The translations under genes were made by a program, and so were the position numbers. From the NCBI RefSeq assembly GCF_900143285.1, contig NZ_FRDN01000022.1, positions 1-64,000 of the forward strand: a stretch of 64,000 nt of DNA. Direction: 5' to 3'. The stretch comes from Desulfitobacterium chlororespirans DSM 11544 (GTDB lineage: Bacteria > Bacillota > Desulfitobacteriia > Desulfitobacteriales > Desulfitobacteriaceae). Positions within the stretch are counted from its first letter, which is position 1; each line of letters opens with the position of its first letter. Shown here piece after piece: positions 59,025 to 64,000 of the stretch. The notes under the pieces were generated by a model. The model worked only from the letters and a program-made list of their open reading frames with translations, made no database searches and was not told where the DNA came from.

Positions 59025-61175
59025 TCATTGAGAGGCCTCAGATAATACCCTGAGCAAAGCCTTCACCTTCTGCAGGGCTTCCTGGTATTCTTCTTCGGGA
59101 ACAGAGTCAGCCACAATCCCACCGCCCCCATTGAAATAAGCCTGGCCATCTTTTAAGAGAATGGTCCGGATCACAATATTGGTATCCCAGGCTCCATCAA
59201 AGCCCATATAACCGATGCTTCCCGTGTAAAGCCCCCGCTTATAAGGCTCCAGCTCTTCGATAATCTCCATGGCCCGGATCTTCGGCGCCCCGGTGATGGA
59301 ACCTCCAGGAAAGATGGCTTTCAGAATCTCACTGGTTTTCAGTTCCGGCTTCAGCTTGCCGACGATGGTGGATACCAAATGCCATACGGTTGGGTATTGC
59401 TCCAGGCGAATCAAATCCGTAACCCTTACCGAACCATAGCGGCAGATCCGTCCCAAATCATTGCGCTGGAGATCGATGATCATGGTCAGCTCTGCCCGAT
59501 CCTTCGTGCTCTCTGTGAGCTCCCTGGCATAAGCCTCATCCTCTTCCGGAGTCTTGCCCCGGGGACGGGTTCCTTTAATAGGGCGGGTCTCTATCTCACC
59601 TTGAGCACTGATCTGCACAAAGCGCTCCGGGGAACTGCTGAGAATCTGGAAATCCTCATAAGGCAAAAAGGCCGCAAAGGGAGCAGGGTTATAGCTATGG
59701 AGGGCTTTGTATAATTCCATAGGCTCCTTGGTATAAGGGAACTGGAAACGCTGGGTCAGGTTGGCCTGATAAATATCTCCGGCATAGATGTAGTCGATAA
59801 CCCGCTGCAGATCCAGCAGATATTGCTCCTTGCTCACCGTGTAATGAACCCGCTCCTGGGGCTGCTCCAGATCTTTGCTGCCATTATGCCCTTGGTAAAT
59901 TCCCAGCTGTCCTTGCTGGGTTCCTATCTGCCTTTGGTATGCTTCTGCCCTCTCTGGATGGCCCTCCTTTCTGCCACGCTCCTCAAGGAATCCCTCCAAC
60001 ACCCTGACAAGCCTCCCTACCCTTGCCTGGGCCAACGCTCTCCGGCATTCTCCGAACTCTGTCATACCACAAGCCAACAAGGTATAGCGGCGGTTCTCAT
60101 GATCATAAACCACTATCCCGTCATACCAACTAAACCGCCACAAGGGCAGGTCCAGATCATTGACCCCGCTTTGAGGCATCTTCTCTAACTCATCTTTCAA
60201 ATCATAGGTCCAAAAGCCTACCGCTCCCCCCACAAAAGGGAACTCCGTGGGATTGGGGACACGATAGCGCTCCACTAAACCATCCAAAACCTTTAACGAT
60301 TCTCCTTCAGGGTAGGCCAGCCATTCCTGCCCGATAAGGGGGCTTAAGTCTTCCCTGCTCCCTTCCTCTTCCTCAGTGAAGCGTTTCACCCCTACCCCAT
60401 CCCTGCAGGCACTGGCTTGCAGGAAAGGAAAAGCTCCCATAAAGGAATACCGCCCCAAACCCCCATAGTTCCTCCCGCTATCCAGGAAAAAAGGGTACTC
60501 ACTTTCCTTAAAGGCCTCCAGCAACTCAATAGGCTGCAGGTCTATATCCAGCTCTTGAATCACCCATGGCGAATTGTGCCCACTTTGACCCTGGGCCTGC
60601 CACCATGTCCGAGCATTCTTGACCGCGTTTCCCAGCAGGTCATGGCCCTTTTCGGTCAGAATGGCTTCCGGATGGAATTGAACCCCTTCGAGAGGCAGCT
60701 CCCGGTGGCGAATCCCCATAATTTCGCCATCAGCCGTCTCTGCGGTAATCAGGAGTTCCTCCGGCAAACTCTCCCGCCTTAAAGCAAGGGAATGATAACG
60801 GGTGACCGTCAGGGGATTGGGCAGCTGGAAAAACACGCCTTGTCCGTCATGATGAATCTCAGACACCTTGCCATGAACCGGCGCCTTGGCCCGAATGACC
60901 TCCCCCCCCAAAATCTCGCCGATAGCCTGATGCCCGAGGCAAACTCCCAAGATAGGAACCTTGCCCTTAAAGTAATCAATCACCGTCAAAGTAAACCGGG
61001 CATCCCGGGGCGCACAGGGTCCGGGGGAAATAACGATCAGCTCAGGCTTAAGCTCTTCAATTGCATCAATAGTGCACTGATCACGGCGCAGTGCCACAAC
61101 CTCTTCTCCCAATTCCCCGAAGTATTGATACAGGTTAAAGGTGAAGGAATCAAAATTATCCAGTATAAAGATCAA
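59025..61175 (-). CDS. pabAB: Aminodeoxychorismate synthase, fused glutaminase and synthase (PabA-PabB)
   Basis: A 716-residue fusion. The N-terminal class I glutamine amidotransferase (1-195) has C79 (ILGVCLGHQAIG) and the His/Glu pair in VQFHPEA. A PabB/anthranilate synthase component I domain follows. Its C-terminal chorismate-binding part contains PIKGTRPRG, whose Lys marks aminodeoxychorismate synthase rather than anthranilate synthase (PIAGT), and FPGGSITGAPKIRAMEII. With pabC it makes 4-aminobenzoate for folate. A Gln-rich hinge lies near residues 405-430. TTG start, RBS GAAGGGAG. Confidence 0.93.
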   Translation of the reverse strand: MIFILDNFDSFTFNLYQYFGELGEEVVALRRDQCTIDAIEELKPELIVISPGPCAPRDARFTLTVIDYFKGKVPILGVCLGHQAIGEILGGEVIRAKAPVHGKVSEIHHDGQGVFFQLPNPLTVTRYHSLALRRESLPEELLITAETADGEIMGIRHRELPLEGVQFHPEAILTEKGHDLLGNAVKNARTWWQAQGQSGHNSPWVIQELDIDLQPIELLEAFKESEYPFFLDSGRNYGGLGRYSFMGAFPFLQASACRDGVGVKRFTEEEEGSREDLSPLIGQEWLAYPEGESLKVLDGLVERYRVPNPTEFPFVGGAVGFWTYDLKDELEKMPQSGVNDLDLPLWRFSWYDGIVVYDHENRRYTLLACGMTEFGECRRALAQARVGRLVRVLEGFLEERGRKEGHPERAEAYQRQIGTQQGQLGIYQGHNGSKDLEQPQERVHYTVSKEQYLLDLQRVIDYIYAGDIYQANLTQRFQFPYTKEPMELYKALHSYNPAPFAAFLPYEDFQILSSSPERFVQISAQGEIETRPIKGTRPRGKTPEEDEAYARELTESTKDRAELTMIIDLQRNDLGRICRYGSVRVTDLIRLEQYPTVWHLVSTIVGKLKPELKTSEILKAIFPGGSITGAPKIRAMEIIEELEPYKRGLYTGSIGYMGFDGAWDTNIVIRTILLKDGQAYFNGGGGIVADSVPEEEYQEALQKVKALLRVLSEASQ

Positions 61176-61360
61176 CGTTGCTAGACTCCCTTCGCTTCTG
61201 CATTTTACGTCAAATCGACAAATTTCCTAAGCCTGAATATTCTATACACTTCAGTCAATCTCCTCTTCGTGAAACAGGATTCTTAATGAACGAAAGGACA
61301 ACTTGGAAGTTGAGTCCAAATTGCCCTTTTTATAAATAAGCAGCCTATGGATTTAAGTAT

Positions 61361-61699
61361 CTACCTTACCCTGCGCAAATCCCTGATATCCGCATCATGA
61401 GCTAAGGAACGATAGGGCAGCATTTCCAGGACTCTCCCCTGCTGTTCCTGGATATCGCTCATTCTCTTCTGATCTTGCTTGATCACATTAATGTCCTGCT
61501 TCATCACATCAATATCTCGCTTCATCACATCGATGTCCTGCTTCATCACATTGACATCTTGCTGAACTTCTTCCAGCATCCCGTTGGTATTGCCGACAAT
61601 CCGAATCAAGTCTGCCGTCATTTGCTGCATCTGAGCCATATCCCGTCTGATGTCGCTTAGTTCCTTCCTTACAAAGGACTTAAAATCCTCGTCTGACAT
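61361..61699 (-). CDS. Coiled-coil protein with exact heptad repeats
   Basis: A 112-residue acidic protein that I cannot assign. The centre is a continuous coiled coil with four near-identical heptads (DVMKQDI, DVMKRDI, DVMKQDI, NVIKQDQ), encoded by a 21-base repeat at about 61480-61560. I chose ATG 61697-61699 with AAAGGAGG. Short proteins of this type are often hitchhikers near mobile genes. It is divergent from the DUF3102 pair. Confidence 0.68.
   Translation of the reverse strand: MSDEDFKSFVRKELSDIRRDMAQMQQMTADLIRIVGNTNGMLEEVQQDVNVMKQDIDVMKRDIDVMKQDINVIKQDQKRMSDIQEQQGRVLEMLPYRSLAHDADIRDLRRVR
61480..61560. repeat. Tandem 21-base repeat within the coiled-coil gene
   Basis: Units of 21 bases beginning near CTTCATCACATC recur about four times with one to three changes each. 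They encode the heptads of the coiled-coil protein and keep the frame. Confidence 0.75.
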
Positions 61700-61876
61700 C
61701 CGGTTTTCCTCCTTTTCGCCTTTACAGGCCTGCAACACACAAATTTCCTGCTGATTCGCTTTCTATTAAAAATATACCATGATTTACCCTGCTTTAAAAG
61801 GCACATCATTTTCACCATTCCCACCCCGTCCGCATATTTTATAAGTAGATTCACAATGGAAAGGACGGGCCGACTC

Positions 61877-62716
61877 ATGAATGCTTCAAGCACTGAACGC
61901 ACACCTTTTGTCATAGCAGCAGAAATCAACGCCATCAACCGAGAATCCAGAAAAATGTTTCTGAAGAATGCCATCGAGGTGGGCCGCCGCCTCAAAGAGG
62001 CTAAGGAGTTGCTCAATCATGGGGAATGGCTGAAATGGCTCAAGGAATCGGTCAATTATTCCAAGAGCACAGCTGAAAACCTGATGAACCTATATAAAGA
62101 ATATGGACCTAAACTTCTCTCCCTATCAGACGACGACTTAAATTCCCAAGCGCTTGGGAATTTAACCTACACTCAGGCGGTCCTGCTTCTTGGCCTACCC
62201 GAGGAAGAGCGGGAAGAATTTGTCGCGCAGAATGATCTTGACTCTATGACCACTCGGCAATTGAGTCAGACCGTCAAAGAACACAGAGCACCTACTCCTG
62301 TCAAAGAACAGCCTCAGTCTCAGGCAGAACTCCAGTCTGAGCTCCAAGCTGAGTCCCCAGTCCGGCCCACACCCCAAAATTCAGGGGATATCCAAATCCA
62401 ATATGTCACCAGAACCGTCAAGCCCCGGCGGGAAAGCAGTACTAAACATGAATCTGCACCTGCACCCGCAACTGAATCCTCCCCCGTTACGAATTATGAG
62501 GAAAAATGCACCGCCTGCTGCCAAACCATCGCTGACGCCTTCCAGGAGCTGCTGAACGCTCTGATGCAACTCGCCAGACTTGACCCTCAGACTAAGGAGA
62601 AATGCAGCCAGAACGCCGGCCAGCTGGCTTCATATATGGTGGAACGGCTCAAAGAATGGCCCCCTGTTGTCACTACCAATATGAAAGGTGTCCGAACCCA
62701 TTCCACCTATGAATAG
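61877..62716 (+). CDS. DUF3102 protein, copy 1
   Basis: A 279-residue protein. The N-terminal 130 residues are a DUF3102 domain: NAIEVGRRLKEAKELLNHGE (in part GRRLKEAKELL), EWLKWLKESVNYSKSTAENL (in part), and LTYTQAVLLLGLP. A Gln/Glu/Pro-rich linker of about 70 residues leads to a C-terminal helical segment with CTACCQTIADAFQELLNAL (CxxCC). DUF3102 is found in clostridia, plasmids and phages; function unknown, possibly DNA-binding. ATG 61877-61879 is the likely start. A perfect 28-base palindrome lies inside it (62138-62165). Confidence 0.78.
   Translation: MNASSTERTPFVIAAEINAINRESRKMFLKNAIEVGRRLKEAKELLNHGEWLKWLKESVNYSKSTAENLMNLYKEYGPKLLSLSDDDLNSQALGNLTYTQAVLLLGLPEEEREEFVAQNDLDSMTTRQLSQTVKEHRAPTPVKEQPQSQAELQSELQAESPVRPTPQNSGDIQIQYVTRTVKPRRESSTKHESAPAPATESSPVTNYEEKCTACCQTIADAFQELLNALMQLARLDPQTKEKCSQNAGQLASYMVERLKEWPPVVTTNMKGVRTHSTYE
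62138..62165. repeat. Perfect 28-base palindrome inside DUF3102 copy 1
   Basis: The arm TTAAATTCCCAAGC (62138-62151) is followed directly by its exact reverse complement (62152-62165). It encodes part of DLNSQALGNLT. A 24-base version lies in copy 2. Confidence 0.9.
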
Positions 62717-62724
62717 AGATAAAT

Positions 62725-63384
62725 TTGTCACCCCGGTGCTATGCCGCCCCTCCAAAGGAAAGGACAAAAATCAATGCCATTAACCGGAGGTCCAGAAAAA
62801 TGCTGCTGAAAAACGCTATTGAGGTGGGCCGCCTCCTGCAAGAAGCCAAGGAATTGCTCAACCATGGGGAATGGCTGAAATGGCTCAAAGAATCGGTCAG
62901 TTTTTCCAAGAGCACGGCAGCAAACCTGATGAACCTATATAAAGCGTATGGGCCTAAGCTCCTCTCCCTGGCAGATGACGATCCAAATTCCCAAGCGCTT
63001 GGGAATTTAACTTACACTAAGGCGGTCCTGCTCCTTGGCCTTCCCGAGGAAGAGCGGGAAGCATTTATCGCACAGCATGATCTCGGCTCTATGACCACCC
63101 GGCAATTGAGTCAGGCCGTCAAGGAACAGAGAGCGCTCGCACCCCCCCTCGTCACGAACTATGAGAAAAAATACACCGTCTGCTGCCAAACCATCACCGG
63201 CGCCTTCCAGGAGCTGCTGAACGCTCTGGATCAACTCGCCAGGCTTGACCCTCAGACTAAGGAAAAATGCAGCCAGGACGCCGGCCAGCTGGCTTCATAT
63301 ATGGTGGAACAGCTCAAAGACCAGCCCCCTGTGGCTGGCATCAATACGAAGGGAATCCAAATCTATTCCACCTATGAATGGTGA
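62725..63384 (+). CDS. DUF3102 protein, copy 2 (shortened paralogue, start uncertain)
   Basis: A 219-residue paralogue of the preceding gene, from a tandem duplication: the DUF3102 domain and the C-terminal helical segment are nearly the same, but about 60 residues of the linker are missing and a few codons near the N-terminus are deleted. The only early in-frame start is TTG 62725, with no ribosome site. It may be translated by coupling, start internally, or be decaying. It carries a 24-base palindrome (62985-63008). Confidence 0.6.
   Translation: MSPRCYAAPPKERTKINAINRRSRKMLLKNAIEVGRLLQEAKELLNHGEWLKWLKESVSFSKSTAANLMNLYKAYGPKLLSLADDDPNSQALGNLTYTKAVLLLGLPEEEREAFIAQHDLGSMTTRQLSQAVKEQRALAPPLVTNYEKKYTVCCQTITGAFQELLNALDQLARLDPQTKEKCSQDAGQLASYMVEQLKDQPPVAGINTKGIQIYSTYEW
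62985..63008. repeat. Perfect 24-base palindrome inside DUF3102 copy 2
   Basis: AAATTCCCAAGC (62985-62996) followed by its exact reverse complement (62997-63008). Same core as in copy 1. Confidence 0.9.
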
Positions 63385-63437
63385 ACAATAAGCAACAAGT
63401 CAAACGGCTTGTTGCTTTGCATAAAGTAAAAAAATGC

Positions 63438-63443
63438 TATAAT
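63438..63443 (+). promoter_or_regulatory. -10 box before the antitoxin-like remnant
   Basis: TATAAT at 63438-63443 with a poor TTTGCA -35 box 16 bases upstream; AGAGGTG and ATG 63482 follow. Confidence 0.45.
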
Positions 63444-63481
63444 AAAAGCGTAAAATTCCCGAATGATGCAGAGGTGATATT

Positions 63482-63627
63482 ATGTCAATGCCGCAATTCC
63501 GCAAGTCATTCAGGCATGGTATTGGACAGAAGAGTGGCAAGCAGCAGAATATGAAGCTCAGGAAGATATAAAAACAGGGTGAATGAAACACTTTGACACA
63601 GTCAGAGAATTGATGCAAGATCTGTAG
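63482..63627 (+). pseudogene. Decayed antitoxin-like small gene
   Basis: After a promoter and AGAGGTG an ATG (63482) opens a 27-codon frame with no known meaning. One base out of phase, from 63484, the frame reads IPQVIQAWYWTEEWQAAE and then EAQEDIKTG, stop (TGA 63580-63582), HFDTVRELMQDL, stop. This looks like the C-terminal part of AbrB/MazE-type or similar short antitoxins (W-Q-x-x-E-x-E-A-x-x-D-I-x-x-G), broken by a frameshift and a nonsense codon. No toxin gene follows. Confidence 0.45.
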
Positions 63628-63704
63628 AAATCCATCGTGTATTGCACGGAAGGCGTCATCATTCAAATATTCTCTGGTGAAAAGCCAGACTCCAGCCACC
63701 CTTA

Positions 63705-63758
63705 GTTAGCCTATCCCAAATCGGACACGAATCCGATTTGGGATAGGCTAACTTTTTT
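63705..63758 (+). terminator. Very strong hairpin terminator with 21-bp perfect stem
   Basis: Arms 63705-63725 and 63732-63752 are perfectly complementary (start GTTAGCCTATCCC), loop CACGAA, followed by six T on the plus strand. The gap 63628-63969 otherwise holds no gene that I can see; it is AT-rich upstream of the last partial gene. Confidence 0.88.
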
Positions 63759-63969
63759 AGTGACAAAAAGCGTGAACCGGCCCACTTTTTCGCCTTGGCG
63801 GGAGTTTGCTCGTTCTACCCTCTTCTATTTATTAATGTTAGAATAGGACAAGAGATTACGTCTTATATAAAATAGAGACACTCTCAGATTCAGCCCCTTT
63901 TGATGAGTTCACTTTTTAACCCAGGAATCTGATTGAAGTCTTATCAACACTTTTATTGAGGAGAGAATC

Positions 63970-64000
63970 ATGAAGAGATTAAGAAAACTACCGGCCCTGT
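63970..64000 (+). CDS. Start of a gene cut by the window edge
   Basis: ATG 63970-63972 with GAGGAGAG six bases upstream begins MKRLRKLPAL and leaves the window. The basic start followed by small hydrophobic residues could be a signal peptide. Nothing more can be said. Confidence 0.55.
   Translation, partial: MKRLRKLPAL

Noticed and set aside
61480-61560. Possible CRISPR array
   Set aside because: The 21-base units are directly adjacent, keep the reading frame and encode heptads; there are no spacers and no cas genes.
63400-63699. 99-codon reverse-strand frame near the right end
   Set aside because: No ribosome site, odd Cys/Phe-rich composition, and it overlaps the promoter and antitoxin-like remnant on the plus strand.

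Overview
The window reads as chromosomal DNA of a spore-forming, anaerobic, low-to-mid GC Firmicute of the Peptococcaceae type, most like Desulfitobacterium. This is inferred from gene content: spoIIR, a SleB-type cortex hydrolase, a Spo0E-like phosphatase, GerMN and YlbF proteins, many GTG/TTG starts with strong GGAGG sites, many chemoreceptors, and anaerobic cobalamin and Fe-S enzymology. No database search was possible, so names rest on motif recognition.

Layout. 1-3546: three-gene 2-hydroxyacid (glycolate/D-lactate) oxidase operon glcF-glcE-glcD, minus strand, glcD running off the left edge, with a FadR-type operator in its leader. 3721-5412: a CxxC protein and an IclR regulator, both under TGAAAC-N3-GTTTCA palindromes. 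5548-6050: tRNA-His, tRNA-Arg and tRNA-Pro from one clear promoter, plus an odd duplicated and inverted copy of the tRNA-His 3' end. 6075-13198: rdgB-rph, a P-loop protein, a TrmR-like methyltransferase, HD-GYP protein, globin-coupled chemoreceptor, zinc ribbon protein and sensor kinase. 13395-15201: a Tat-exported HybA-like Fe-S protein with a cytochrome b partner and no catalytic subunit.

15244-24178 is a compact minus-strand operon for the methylaspartate route of glutamate breakdown. In transcription order it holds murI, glmS, glmL, glmE, mal, a 2-hydroxyacyl-CoA-dehydratase-like protein with its ATP-dependent activator, and a two-subunit class I fumarase that in this setting is probably mesaconase. 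It would take D- or L-glutamate through 3-methylaspartate and mesaconate to citramalate. No citramalate lyase is in the window. 24321-29893 holds HD-GYP, MarR, GerMN lipoprotein, LytTR regulator, SpoIIR, ZIP transporter and SGNH-like genes.

29992-40081 is the most interesting accessory block. It holds an Ldh_2-family dehydrogenase (ComC-like), its GntR/FadR regulator, a chemoreceptor, a complete tripartite tricarboxylate transporter, a LarA-type nickel-pincer racemase homologue and a two-subunit UxaA/SuyAB-family lyase. TGGTA/TACCA operators lie at both the lyase promoter and the regulator promoter. I propose uptake, sensing, racemisation and cleavage of a 2-hydroxyacid, possibly 3-sulfolactate giving pyruvate and sulfite. 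The substrate is not proven by sequence.

40189-61175 is mostly cell-envelope, sporulation and housekeeping: YlbF protein with three small or membrane proteins, a Gly/Pro/Met-rich protein, SleB-like hydrolase, MazG-like protein, CtpA-like protease, MutY, D-amino-acid transaminase, Spo0E-like protein, a CZB chemoreceptor behind a phosphatase/kinase/STAS partner-switching module, LapA, M23 peptidase and bactofilin, VanW protein, two divergent XRE regulators, and folate genes pabC and pabAB flanking a Uma2 protein. 61361-64000 holds a heptad-repeat coiled-coil protein, tandem DUF3102 genes each carrying a long perfect palindrome, a decayed antitoxin-like remnant, a very strong hairpin and the first ten codons of a further gene.
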